DNA from: Polytrichum commune | Taxonomy: Eukaryota > Streptophyta > Polytrichopsida > Polytrichales > Polytrichaceae | Assembly: GCA_950295325.1 (NCBI GenBank) | Contig: OX485806.1 | Coordinates: 15,500,001 to 15,564,000, forward strand | Direction of reading: 5' to 3' | Length of the DNA stretch: 64,000 nt | In this document: in pieces, positions 11,608 through 24,389 of the stretch | How positions within the stretch are numbered: position 1 is the stretch's first letter | Layout of the letters: each line of letters begins with the position of its first letter | Translations under genes and position numbers: made by a program | The notes under the pieces: generated by a model | Told to the model about the DNA's origin: nothing | Databases searched by the model: none | What the model saw: only the letters and a program-made list of their open reading frames with translations

Positions 11608-12394
11608 AGTGTTGCTCAAATATAGGAGTTGATAGCTTTCACATATGATGCCCAATTTGGGTGGTTTTTCTCTTGTCCTGCCAACAGTGCCCCCCCCCTT
11701 CCCCCCTTAAGACAAGGTGACGGTTGTGCACAACTTGACTAAATGGATTTGGATAAAAACTTAGTGCATGAAAAAGGGGAAATCTCCCAAAATGACCTCA
11801 TGTGGCCCCTCCAACTTTGAGGGTTGACAGACTTCATCTAAATTTGCTCAAAAAAACCCAAACTTACAAGAGTAGCTTATTTTTCATCCACATGACATAT
11901 TATGGCAGAGTTCCAACTTTCTAGAATTTGTGGCATGACAAAATTGATCATGAAATGAAAAATTTCAAAGTTTTCTTTAGCTGCCCCCCGAATGAAGGCC
12001 CTATTCATATGTTAACCTAACCTAGCAAATGTGGTCCGATTGACTTCAAATTTTTAGAGTAATAATATAAGATAATATAGTTAACATCCGTACGGTTGGA
12101 TTTGAAGATTTATATATATATATAGCATAAACTTTTGGCACTGGTGCTGGAGGTGCCCAAAAATGGAATGTGAAGGCTTGAGCGTTTAGGAATTAAATAG
12201 ATTTTACTTTTGGATCCAAGCTTCGACTTGAAGGAGTATTCTCTTCAGTTGATCTTGAACATATTTGGCAAGAAATGATGCCATATTAACACCATTTCAA
12301 TGTTATTTCTTGGACTCGGACTCTATTGTAAAGTCCTTGGGTTTCAAATTTTGTTCTTGATTAAAAAAATCACTTGGTTTAGGAGTTTTTTTTT
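11608..12394. other. Intergenic, no gene recognised
   Basis: Non-coding AT-rich sequence with a C-run near 11690-11706 and a short (ta)n run near 12111-12122. Nothing else recognised. Confidence 0.4.
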
Positions 12395-12755
12395 GGTTTA
12401 GACCAATGTTGGTTTGGTACATAGGTGAAAGCATGGTATCACTAATCAAAATCTATAATGGTATGAAAGAGCCTACCTATAGGTATCATGATTGTATGTC
12501 GAGGTGAGAGAATATTTGTATACCCAAGTCATTATTTGATTCAATACCATTGTAAACCATATTGATACTAGGGTGATTTTTCCTCAGGTGGAAGGTTGAA
12601 ACATGGGATATAGACTTGAATAGTATTAAAAACAAAAATATTGTCAAATACTCATATGGGACCCGTCCCTATTAATATAAAAAGTGAAATCCTCATTATG
12701 GATATCCAAATGGCAACAACAAAAAATATGATACCATATCAACATTGGTTTGGAG
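12395..12755. mobile_element. MITE family A, copy 1
   Basis: Ends are inverted: gtttagaccaatgttg at the left and the complement of ccaaaccaatgttg at the right. Internal sequence is shared with 19038-19419 and 49890-50261, including the blocks 'gtgagagaat.tttgtat', 'ttctaaaccatattgata', 'gtcaaatac.cata' and 'gtgaaatcctcattat'. No transposase is present, so it is a non-autonomous DNA element about 360 bp long. Confidence 0.8.
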
Positions 12756-13780
12756 CCTGATGTAAACCCACCCTTAGGTCAATTTCCATGCAAGGAAGAG
12801 GGAGGCAAATCCTGTTTTTTTGGTTTTTTGGGGGGCCCTACATATATAAGTTTATTTTGACACACCTCACATGCTATCTAACACACATTTATGCCCATTC
12901 TTTTATTTTACATGTCACATGACATGAAACAAAAAAGAATTATCATACTACATAGTCATGTGCTGAGAGTATTCCTTACATGTACTAACAAATTAATTGA
13001 GATGTCGATTTGCAATTGTGTTACTTGATTAGGTAATGGGATTTGCATAGCCTCACAAAGTTGAATGCCAATAATCATATGTGGCATGAAGTACAAAATA
13101 GCACCAACCTAGCCGATCATAGTGATGGTGTAAGAAGAGGGGTTTTAGAGCACCAACTTTGGCAAATCATAATGGCTAATCCATAATCCACCCATTGAAT
13201 GGAGGCGGTGTAAGAAATGTTCAACAATAAGTGAATAACAAGTTATTCTCATTCAATACATGACTCTCATGTGTCACAAGGCCGATTTGTGATCATTCTC
13301 ATTGAACAATCCAACATCAATGGACTCCCCCTCCCAGGTGTTTAATGAAAATGTCTATTTCTCAAATAAAAAATTGTAAGTGACACATACAATTTTTTTG
13401 TGCAAACTCTTCACAATTTGAAGATCAATGAGGATTTTGGGGGAACCTTTTCCAAGCTGATTAACATGCATGAAAAGGTAAAAGTTGACGGAATCGTCAT
13501 TTTTGTGCACAAATTTATCCAAGCAAGTTTGATCAAATTCAAATTTGGTGTCTTGAGTAAAACCTTTGATCGGACTTCATCCAAAAGTGGACAACTCATC
13601 AACTTTTAGTTTTAGAATCACAAATCACCGGCAGATAGCCATATTAAAAAAACACTACACCCAATGGAGAATACCATTGGAAGGATCTACGTATTTAATT
13701 AAGAAACCAACAGACATGCTTTTTGTATAACCATAATAAAATTAAGGGAAATATGGTTTTCAATCCAATTTTTGTAGATG
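12756..13780. other. Intergenic, no gene recognised
   Basis: AT-rich. A small open frame at 13400-13609 exists on both strands but has no recognisable homology or exon context. Confidence 0.4.
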
Positions 13781-13796
13781 CTTCATCATAGATTGC

Positions 13797-13900
13797 TTAC
13801 ATAACATAAGTTTTGTTGTGTAAATCTAATCGGTAGAAGTTGGAGAACATGAAAACGAACCGAATAACACCCACACACCTTAGACATTAGGTTAACCATT
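13797..13900. repeat. Dispersed repeat shared with 61305-61430
   Basis: About 75 bp including 'gtaaatctaat.ggtaga' and 'cttggagaacatgaaaa' and 'acacccaca' recur near 61350-61430 in the same orientation with scattered mismatches. The family is unidentified. Confidence 0.65.
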
Positions 13901-14174
13901 TGAAGGGAATAACGAGGATGACCTAGATAGACTGCACGTGCTAGTGTACCCCCATACCCTGATGACAGGATATCAAAATGTTCGACAACTGTGATTCGCA
14001 CGCACGATGAAGCTGACCATATCGTCCCAAATTCTTGAAGAAACTGCAAATTCGGTGCAAAATTTGCGTCGTAAGCTTGATGGATCACTGCAGTAATTAG
14101 CGTTTCGCAGTTTCTCATATTCGTTTACAACAGTTGGTGCGAACTCCGTCGTATTCTTTTTCAGGAAGGAAGTC

Positions 14175-14194
14175 GGAGAGAGAGAGAGAGAGAA
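14175..14194 (+). promoter_or_regulatory. GA-repeat next to the IPK start codon
   Basis: A run of GA dinucleotides ends one base before the ATG context of the IPK gene (ATG at 14196). (GA)n tracts in plant leaders are the known targets of BBR/BPC proteins, one of which is encoded at 54.2-55.3 kb. Regulation by it is inference only. Confidence 0.5.
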
Positions 14195-14195
14195 A

Positions 14196-17100
14196 ATGGC
14201 AGGATCGCAGCAGGAAGCGCAAGCTCTCGAGGTTCTCACGAATCATTTCCCTTCGCTCGCCACCACACATCGGACCGTTCGCTGTATTGTGAAGCTAGGT
14301 GAGAAATTGACATTCTTTGTGGTGAAGTAAGTTCGTGAATGAAGTTTGTGCGCAAATTGGCCTTGCTTTTAATGATCCAAGCGAAGTGATCGATGCAATG
14401 CGATTGTGCATCAGGTGGAGCAGCGATCACAAGGAAAAGTGAATTCGAGACACTGAACGAGCCCGTATTGGCAGCTACAACCCTACACTTGAGAGATGCC
14501 ATGGGGCTACCTTATGGCTCTCTGTCGATGGATTGGAGTCGTAAGGACGAGGCTTCTTCAAGTGTGGATCCTCCGGCCAACTCTGGTGGTCTCGAATTAG
14601 ACTTCCCGCACGCCTTCATTGTGGTTCATGGTGCAGGTTGGTGAGTGCCTCCCTCTTTCGCTGTCTTTCACGAACTCAGCTCATGCCCTCACATGTCATT
14701 CTACTCCACCTTGGGAACTCTAATGATGGACTAGTATAAATCAATAACGAAGGGGTCTCTATACACCTCAAGGTCAAAGCGCCCAGCGCTTTATTTTCTT
14801 CAGGGACAGAATAATCAACTTGCGAAAGAGCAGGCAGAGAAGAAAAACCAAAATTTTGGCTTTTTCGTTGAGGCCGAAGGTTTTTGAAATTTGCAGCAAA
14901 TAAAAAGTAAAACTTTTCTCTCTATTCATCTATTTCTGTTCGTGTTCAGCAATTGCTGATGTGTTCGGGATGGAGTTTTGGCAGGTTCTTATGGTCACTT
15001 TCAAGCCAGCCGATCGGGAGTGAGTAAGGGTGACCTGAAGGCGTCATTTGTGAAGGCCGGATTTGTTGCCACTCGCATCTCTGTACGTGAATTTTTTGTA
15101 CCAGTCGTTGCTATCAAATCTCGATTAGATTTGATTTCCGTGATCTCAATTTCTCTGGAGCATTAGTCCTGAAAACATTTACACAGAAACACATGGTTTG
15201 ATAAGCTAATGGTTTGTGTAGGTAACCAAACTAAACCAGGAGGTCGTCCGGAGCTTTGCTTCAGGTGAGATTCAGCAGCGTCTTTCAATTCCATGTTGTC
15301 CTTGATTTTGAAAATATATTATTGTACAGGTCATAACCGTGTATTTGTGGTCTCAGAGGGCATTCCTGCTGTAGGCATTTCACCGTTTGCTGCAGGCTGG
15401 TCCACTCAAAAGAAACAGGTGTGTCCCATTTATGATCCAAGTGTAAGAATAGGACACTGAAATCAACTACTACTAGTATGCCTTGAAGCAGTGGTCTACT
15501 TTTTTATTTATTGCTAATTAGGTCAGGCATATCCATGTATGTTAACAACTGAAGATCCTTCAATGGGTTTTCTGTCTGACTGGGGCTGATTTTTGCTAGA
15601 TTTTGTTGAAGACTTGTGTTCCAAGCTATTAATGTATAGACTTACAATGCGTGCTCTTGCAATGCTTGCAGTTGAAACGGGATAATGTAAATGAGATACG
15701 GCGCATCTTAGCTGCAGGCTTGGTACCTGTATGTTACTTCTTACAACCTTCCTCACGCTCCATATCTTGAACTTGTGGAACCTCTTCTTTCTGATGTGAT
15801 GGGAAATATATTATTAACTCTTAAGTTTGACGGATGATGGATCCATTGACTGGCTCATTTGTGCCTTTGAACCTTGTAAGAGCACCAAAAGTGAAGCTGA
15901 ATATGTCTGATTTCTGGGGCACAGGTGCTGCATGGAGATGCCGTGCTGGACAGTTCCCAAGTAAGTAGTTTAATCAGTTTGCATTATAGGTTTTTAATTC
16001 CTGGTGCTTGCTCATTTCTTTTGTCACTCACGGTGACTATTCTGTAATGTTGTCTTTGCATTGTAGGGCTGCACAATCCTCAGTGGTGATGTCATCGTGA
16101 GCCGGCTTGCGCAAGTTGTAAAACCCACCTTTGTAGTGTTCCTGGTATCCTGCCATGGTTTTTTTTTACTATCTTCTGTTGCTTGTACAAGTTAGGCAGA
16201 TATCTATACAGGAATGAATTTGTGCAAACTTATTTTTGTAAAATAACCTTAGATGAGATCCAAAGACCAATGTGCCAGGCGTGTATGATCGTCCTCCTAC
16301 TGATCCTGATGCTACCCTCCTGAAAGAGATTGGTGAGTTTTGCTTCATAATCATCACTCCCTACCATTCCTGAGAACTGGATTAATCTTATTAGGTTCCC
16401 ATAGTAAACCAGGTGAAAGTGCAAACTTCTCATACTTTCTTGCCTTTGACCTTGTTCATTTTTGAGAACCTTTATTTGATTTTCAGGAGTACATTTTGGT
16501 CTCTTATATATTTTTGGCTTTGTAAAATTGGAATAGCTGAGTGTAATACGCAGTGTCAGTCTCTTATACGTATCATATTCCCAAACCTTCAAATGCAGCA
16601 CCTCGTTATCTTAATGAGATCTGGAATGTCTGGAGCCCACCACTGGAAGTGTACCACAAATTTATGCTGTTGTTGCTGTGTTGCAGTGGTGTTTGAAGAT
16701 TGCAGTTGGACAATAGTGGATCCCCCTTTCGGACTGAACAAGGGCTCAGGTATTTTTGTGAATACTGTTGGAATTTCCTGGGACTGTGATCCTTTCTTCA
16801 ATGCTTGTTCCATTGCAATTACTAGATTTGAAAGTGTTTTGATATAGTTTGTGTTCACATGTGTTGGTTTTACGGAAGCAGTACAGACAGCTGTTGCTGC
16901 ACATGACACGACTGGAGGCATGGCCACTAAAATTGCTGAAGCTGCGTCTATTGCTGCCATGGGCATTGATGTTTATGTTGTAGAGGTGATTTATACCATC
17001 TCTTTCCCTTCTTTTTCTTCACTTCAAGTTCTGACAGCAGTGCCACAAAAATTATCCAGACTTCCTGCATGTGTTTTTATAGAAGTTGTAGGATCCAGAT

Positions 17101-17436
17101 TATAATCACCAGGTCAATAATTCTCTTCCAGGAATGAATGCAAATCCTTTTGGCTGTGCCAACTTCACTATTTCTTAAGCTGTTGCATTGAGTAGTGTCT
17201 ACCATCCTGTATGTTCTCCCTTGTTAATTTGGCTGATAATTGTTAAACGTCAAGCATTTTATTGGGTAGGATCTGTGAAGTTCCTCTTCATTGTGATTTA
17301 AAAAAGAAATCTTTTGATTCTGCAGGCTGGAACGCCACATGCTTTAGAAGCCTTGAGAGGAAATGTGAAGAACCTGAAAAGTAAGAAAATGTGGATGGGT
17401 ACTCTAATCAGAAGTGCCCTTGGTCGGAGCTCATAA
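14196..17436 (+). CDS. IPK: Isopentenyl phosphate kinase
   Basis: Twelve exons: 14196-14298, 14415-14636, 14985-15082, 15222-15264, 15330-15418, 15672-15728, 15925-15960, 16067-16144, 16266-16332, 16687-16749, 16882-16985 and 17326-17436. All junctions follow GT-AG and keep frame, giving 356 residues ending in TAA. It belongs to the amino-acid kinase fold. Visible signatures are the N-terminal nucleotide loop VKLGGAAIT, the substrate loop VVHGAGSYGHFQASRSGV with the catalytic-type His, HGDAVLD, CTILSGDVI, the GVYDRPP stretch and AAHDTTGGMATKI near the end. The enzyme phosphorylates isopentenyl or dimethylallyl phosphate to the diphosphate in the cytosol, returning monophosphates to isoprenoid synthesis. 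No transit peptide is evident. Length and motif order match plant IPK, with no damage seen. A GA-repeat precedes the start. Confidence 0.95.
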
Positions 17437-19037
17437 CAGGGTGGGATGAATCTGCTGAAACCGAGAAACCTGGAGCTTTCAATGTATATCAATATTGGTG
17501 GGAGTTGTTACTGTAGATAGCGTTCTACAGGCCAGGAGATTGCTTGTAAGTGAAAGTATTTGGATTATTTAAAGCAGAGCAGATAATGGTAAGAGTATGT
17601 TGGTTCTACTTGCAAACTCAGACAATTTCTAATTGTATGAAGTTCTAAATATCTCTTCCAACACTTTTGACATAGAATTGTTCCTAGAAGTGACTATTTG
17701 ATGATGTTCATAAGTGTATGATGGTTTGGATCAACCCATCAAGTTGAAGATGTACACTTCTCCAATTTTGGGTTCACAACGGAAAACGAATTCATTTTAT
17801 AACCTAGACTCATTGACCCCAAAGCATGTAATTTTACTGACGCACATTAGGGAGAACCTAGTTTCAATCTTGCTTTTGTTTTAAAAATCCTTTGTTTACA
17901 GCTGTAGATAACTGTTTTTTTAGTATAATCGATGCTAAATTTTTGACTCGGCTTGAATATCATGAGGTGCTCCCATTTGTAGATTCACACTTGTGGACGA
18001 AGGGCTCCAATAAAACAAACTATCTAAAAGTTGAAGGTTGATTCTACAACATTGCTCAGACCGCCGAGCTTGCTATGTGGGCTGAACATTTTGAGTGCAG
18101 ATGCTTGGGGGAAAATGGCTGTGATACCAGACACACTCAAAATTCAGTCCAAGTCAATCTCACTATTTTGCCAAGTCTCAAAATTAGCGAGGGTTGAAAA
18201 TTTCACTGAGTGATACTAAACTCATGACTACATGCTCATGTACCATGCATTTCAAGAAAATTAGTGCATGCTCTAAGGTGCTTGCAGAGTGATAACAAAA
18301 AATAATCTATATGCAAACATATGCTTGTCCGTGAATAGTGCTGGTACTTTCACTAAATCATAGTGTTGCTATGAATAGTACCAGTGAATTGTGTTGACAT
18401 AAACAATGCTTCCTAGATCTTTTGGTGACACTAGTTTCGTAGTGTCAAGAAATTTAGCATCACTTTCACTAATTTCCCGCACGCACTATTCGCCCTCCCT
18501 CACTAATCGGGATTATCAGTGTTGGGATTATTATCAGTGTATTGTAGTTCACTACATCTTGTTTCTTTACATTCCTAATGGATGAATTTAACGATGGGAC
18601 CATGAAGTTGGTAGCCTAGCCTTGAAGTTGAGGGAATTCCGGCCACTTTTCAAGAGGCGTCTAATGAGCAAGTTAGGAGCATGGCCAACAGCAGAGAGGC
18701 ACATGGGAGAGTGTGGTTGAGGGGTCTGCCAGGTGGCGTCCTACCTGGCGCTACGAGATTGGTTGACGTGTTGCCAGGTGGGCCATTCTCCCGTCATGCC
18801 GAGTACCTGGGTGCAGTGAAAAGAAAAGAGGCTCTTTATGCTTGAAGAAGCATCCCGTGGAGGGCCGTGTTCTTTAGAACCACTAAAAGGCGATTGGAAA
18901 GGGCTATGTAGCTTTTAGTGTCCTTCGCAATGCCACTTTACTTTGGAGTTTGTGGATAATGAAAATGCCCAAATTGTGCGTGATTGAATGAAATTGTATT
19001 GACGGGCCGATCACACACAACTAACTCGAGTGGTTGG
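17437..19037. other. IPK 3' flank and intergenic sequence
   Basis: No gene recognised. A short inverted-repeat-rich stretch around 18240-18540 (repeated 'atagtg' and 'agtgtca' motifs) looks MITE-like, but its ends are not clear. Confidence 0.35.
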
Positions 19038-19419
19038 GGTTTACACCAATGTTGGACTGGTGTATAGGTAAATGTATAGGTATCGGTAATCAATATCAAT
19101 AATAATGTCAAAGAGTTTACCAGTGGGTATCGAAACTGTGATACCGATCACGTATTGATATTGGGCGAGTATGTCAAGGTGAGAGAATTCTTGTATGTTT
19201 GAGTTGTTGGTTGGATTGAGACTATTCTAAACCATATTGATAGTACGGCGTTTTTACCAGGTATGAAGTTTCTTGCATGGTATCTAGACCTGGATGTTAT
19301 TGGAAATATAACTACTGTCAAATACCCATACCCTATGGGTATCAAAGAAGGTGAAATCCTCATTATAGATACGTGGATGGTATCCAAAAAGACGACATCA
19401 TATCAATATTGGTTTACAC
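19038..19419. mobile_element. MITE family A, copy 2
   Basis: Best-defined ends of the family: gtttacaccaatgttgg at the left and the complement gtgtaaaccaatattgatat at the right. Internal blocks match the copies at 12395 and 49890. About 380 bp, with no coding capacity. Confidence 0.85.
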
Positions 19420-22400
19420 ATAAGGTGTATTAACTTTTGTAGTTGAAGAGTGAATTTGCCCTCGATTATTGTCCTTCCTATTGATGCAATTTGGGGAGTG
19501 GAAACAAATTGTTTATGGATTCTAGTGCAGAGTTTGTCTAGGAATAATTGTCTGTGTCAAATCTTCTCCAGCAAAATTTGATTGTAGTTTTGTGGGGGGT
19601 TCGGCTTTAAAGTCCTCTCTAGGGGGCCACACATACACGACTTACACAAGATGACTTACCAACTCAAAAGGGTGGTTGACAATGTAATTGATGTAATTGA
19701 TGTGTGGCTCTTCTTATTTTTAGTTTATGGTGGCTCAAGTTAGTCATCCCCAAATTCAAAGAATCTTATTTGATGGCGACCAACTTGAAATAGTCAACAT
19801 CTACCAAGAAAAACAAGTTATTTGAGAGACAATCATTGATCATGTTTTGGGTCACCATTTCGAGTTCACAAGCATGCTTATGCAAGTCTTGTATAGCAAC
19901 TACAAACACAATAGAGCCCATAACCACATTCTACTAAGGTAGAGGGTGCTTAAACCAACACTTTAAGCTATTGCACATACATATGGCTACCCAATTGATA
20001 AAAATAAAAATAAAAATCATACTAGCCTTTGTTTTAAACATAGGTATAAAGAAAGTGAAACATGCTTTTAGCCTCAATTAGATATTTGATGAATATTCGA
20101 AGTCAAGGCTACTAGTTTCCTTAAACCAATATATAGGTTCCGTGTATGACGACCTTGGATATGATGAGGACCCCCACCTTCATTGCCAAGAACCAACACA
20201 ACATGGTTGGGTACTAGACCCAAGCTAAATCAAAGACCAACTAGTAACGGTGCACAAAGCCATGTGGCCGCCTCCATGATCCCACCTAATTTGCTTGCAA
20301 AACCATCACCTTGCATCCTGGGTACCAACCCCCTTTGTGCTTTGTGGGCCTACCTCTGTGACTTTGTGAATAGAATGGCTATACACCCCCTGCAGTGTAT
20401 AGAATGGCTAGAATAGGCATTGACAAGCCACCCTAAACCCACCTTGAACCAACCCGAGATAGAGTGGAGCCTGTTACCTACCCTACATGCATGGAGGTAG
20501 TGGAGGTCGCTATGAGGTGGCGCTACTAATGGCAACCTAAAAGCGTCACTCCATGGGCCCATACACTCCTACACCATGGGGAATGCTTCAAAATAATAGA
20601 ATATTGGTGATTGAGAGACGTTTATAGATGTTGGTTTTGGGAGGGGTGTTGGTTTTTGCACCCTCATTTTCCTCCTTAACCATGATGGATATCATAGTTG
20701 AGGAAAAAGAGAACTAAACATATGGTTGTGGTTGTCATTCATCCATCTTATCTCTCTATATACTTTAAAAGATCGAGCCAAAGAAAAAGTGCTTGTCAAA
20801 ATCCAAGCATTTTGTTAAACAATTCTGGCACATGTGGACTAGCTCAACAAGTCTGAAGAATTATTACGATGGTGCTATTTAATTGCAAATTTCAATAAAG
20901 TAAGTTATATGCGAGAATAAGATTGTGAAGTCGCTCCACAACCTTGCATACGCTTTGACCACAAATCCATAAAGAGGGGAAAACATTTGGATTCAATTGG
21001 TGTTACCTTCTTATCCTATGGGGTACCACATGCCATGTTTTACTGCGGTGTCAAAAGCAACATGTCCAAGGGCCATGTCATAGATAGGGGTTACCAACCT
21101 ATAGCTCGTGAGAGGTTAACTTTCCTAAGGGTAGATGGTAAAAGAGATAAGGCTTGAACATGCTTAAGGTTTCTAGTCATTTCTTAAAGGAGCATTCATG
21201 CACCTTTATTGCAACAAGCGTGGTTTTGTATTCTTGATCAAATGTTAAATGATAAGCTAAAATGAAAGGGACGAGGATTTGACAAGATAAAATCTAGGGT
21301 TTCCCATAAAAGATTGGGACGGATAAGGATGGATGGAATCAAAATGACAAAGTGGGATCAAGTAGGCCTTTACCGTATTGTTGTCCCTCTCATATATGGA
21401 CATAACATGATTCAACCTCAGTGACCCGAGTACATGTGGGGCACGATGCCCACAAGATTCTTTTGCAACATCATAATGAACGTCGTCAATAAAGGTTCTC
21501 CTATCCTAGCTTGGGCTAAGGTGGAAAGATTTGATATAGGAAAAAGAATTCACACACATTTGAATAATGTCATGAACATTACTACCATGATCTTTAAGAA
21601 GAGTCAATGGTTTTATGAAGGGGTTAACTAACCTAAAGGATATTCTTAGGGTTTTGGTAAACCCTGTGAGCGACATGGCTCCAACTCTCATAGAAGATCA
21701 ATGCAACGACCTCCATGTTGAAATTAGCATATTCACAGTACACCAAAAATTTGATTAAAATTTTGGCCCACGCTATTCATCATCTACCCACAATAATTGT
21801 GTTGCATTCACTAGGCGGCAACTAGAGAGTGTCATACGACACTTGGTGCAACATGCCAAGTCATAGAGACCACTTTAAGCAACCCCTAAAGGCCCAAGCC
21901 CAAATCTCCCAAACTTGTCTTAAAAATGTCATTTCAATTCAATAGTATAGAAATACAAACCTTTTAATGATGGATCTACCTGTGCGCATGGCATGTTTAC
22001 AAAGTTAAGATTGTTCATTCAAAAAAAATTCAACTATCCACATGTCCCAATCCAAAAGATTATAGCATAAAGTTGCACATCTGTATGGACGGGTAGAGAT
22101 GGTAGCCTGGACCAACAAAAGGTCCCCCTCATGCCCCGATCACATCAAACTTTCCATCCGGTTCCAAGCATGAAATTTATGAGGATTATGTTGAGAAATA
22201 GATGCTGGCCCATCATTTTTCACCTTATTACAGCTGGAGATGCTGACAGATGGTGCCAAAAGTGGCTGGTGTGATCAACCCCTCAACCTTTACGGGTTAA
22301 CATGACACACCAATTTAAATGCCACACTAGATCAAGTGTTTAGGTAGTGGAACCGGTAAACCGCACATTTATAGATAGAGATGTGTGGGAGAGAGGGCTT

Positions 22401-24389
22401 GTAATACCCGCCTACTCATAAGGGCGCAACTTCGAATATTCAATTTTATTTTTGTTGCGAGTTTTTTTGAGAAAACACTGAGATCGGCAAAAGGGAAGAG
22501 GCCTAAGTCGGCAGATTACTTGTTTGAAGTTTTAGTTACTTGGTGGAACCAGTTGCCACTTTCTTGGCATAACATGTTTCCTCCTCCACAAGCATGGGTT
22601 TAAAAGAGTGACTCTTCAAATGGGTTTATGAGGGAGGATGCACCACAGTGACACAAATTAGGTTCCGAAATCTGGAACTTGTAATTCTTGAATGAATGCG
22701 ATCCTGGCAGTTCCATATCCATAAAACTATTCTCAGTTTAGAACTATGCATGCAAAGTTAATGATGAAATGTCTGGGTTAGGTTTTGAATGATGTAGTTT
22801 TCGTAGGGAATTTCAGTCATTTTCGCATATAGTGAGGTCTTTTACCCAATTCTGTGTGAAGTTGAGAAGCCTTAGCCTTGATATAGTGTTGCTGTGATAG
22901 GAGATGCAAATTGCAAGAAGTGCGTAGAAGCAAAAGAGATGGATCTAAGTTGTTTAAGCTTCTTTGATTGATTGATTGATTGACCTGAGTTTATCATGAA
23001 TGAGCAGAGAGAGATGCACTTCGTAAGAAAATTTTGTTTTGGAGTAACGATCAATATTTATTAACGTTGCCACTCGCCACTCTCAGAGTTTGAGCTAGGA
23101 TAAATTGTTGGGAGAACGCCTTTTGGTCACAGAGAGAGCTATTTAGCACTGTTCTCAAACCTTTACAACGTGACTCTTTTCTCACCTAACTCTATTGAGG
23201 AATGTAAGCAAAGAATTCCTGACGACAAGTTCCAAGATTCGGTATGTCAGTCCGAGCGGCGAGCTGGCCAGACTTTGAAGCGTTGGTCGGCCTTTTTGGA
23301 AGCCTTTACTGCGGCTCTTTTAAAAATTGTCCGAGATTGAATTTCGGAGAAGACAACAGCTAGGGGAAACAACAAATTAAAAATCAATCTGATGTTGGGG
23401 CCACAAAAGTGGAATGTTGAAGCCAGGTGGCATGCTGCCACTTCAGTCGCATGGTCCAAGCTCATCATCTTCCCGGCACCGTAGCATCGACCTTGTCGCG
23501 GCACCTGGTGGGTTAGGCCAATCGTCGCAATCTGCTTGGATGATTTCGGAGAAGAAGAATACACCGACCACCTAAAAAGAAAGAGAAGGGAGAAGAATTG
23601 CATGCAATCTTCATTCGTGGAGGGTGATGGGTGATGCAGGGCGACGACGACAACGGTAACAGTGTCCATCGTCTCCGGGCCTGCTCCCCATCCATCCATC
23701 CATCATCACTTCATTACTTTGATGTTGTTGCGCAATTCAGCAACAACAACTTAGACTTGTGGTTCGGTCAGTCGGGGTAGCATTCCTAGGATATTGTGGC
23801 AAGCCTTGAATGTCCTGGGTAGTTGAATTTTTTTTATGATAAAAAAATTTCAAATTTTGGGGCTAAGTAGTGAATGATAGCTTGGTGTGCTTGTGGATGC
23901 TTCAACTGTTGGTGAGTTGGATTAACTGGTTATAGGTCAATCCTGCGAAAGCATCTCAGGTTGCGCACTATATCAGATTTGGAGCCTTGAGTTCAATTTG
24001 TGTGTGGTTCGATCCAAACTTCTCCATAGTTTCTCTCTCAAATCCTCTTCACCTTCTTGGTCGGTCTCAGAATTTACTGTGAGTTTCGTAAGCTCTCTTC
24101 ATACCGAGGCAAATCACATACTACAACTACTGCATGGGTTTCCCAACAGATAGGATTTTTGGATCAAGCTCCCAACAGATTCAATCTCCTTCTAATTATG
24201 AGAAATAAGCGGGTATGCGTCAAAGGCAAAAGAATTCTAACAAATGAATTCTGAGCAGCAGCCTGATACGGCCAAATATCTCATCCTCACTAGAATTTGT
24301 TGTTTCCGGAGCTTCTACTAAATTTCTGATACCTTGTCTGAGCTGTGGATATTAAGGTCGAGTATAAGAAGAATCTGAGCCTCCCACGA
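19420..24389. other. Long intergenic region, no gene recognised
   Basis: I could not assign any coding sequence in about 5 kb. The open frame at 23247-23699 on the minus strand (150 codons) is the longest, but it resembles nothing I know. A gattgattgattgattga run lies at about 22967-22984. Motifs near 21757-21790 ('cattcatcatctaccca'-like) recur in MCCase introns near 46660 and 50730, so part of this region is old dispersed repeat. Confidence 0.35.

Noticed and set aside
16413-16847. 144-codon open frame in the IPK region
   Set aside because: Mostly intron sequence; the exon inside it (16687-16749) is used in another frame.
20183-20416. Open frame suggestive of a decayed retroelement
   Set aside because: No reverse transcriptase, protease or integrase motif found nearby.
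23247-23699. 150-codon minus-strand open frame upstream of the receptor kinase
   Set aside because: No recognisable domain, composition looks like chance (VVVALHHPSPS..., Phe/Ser runs), and it sits in a region without other gene signs.
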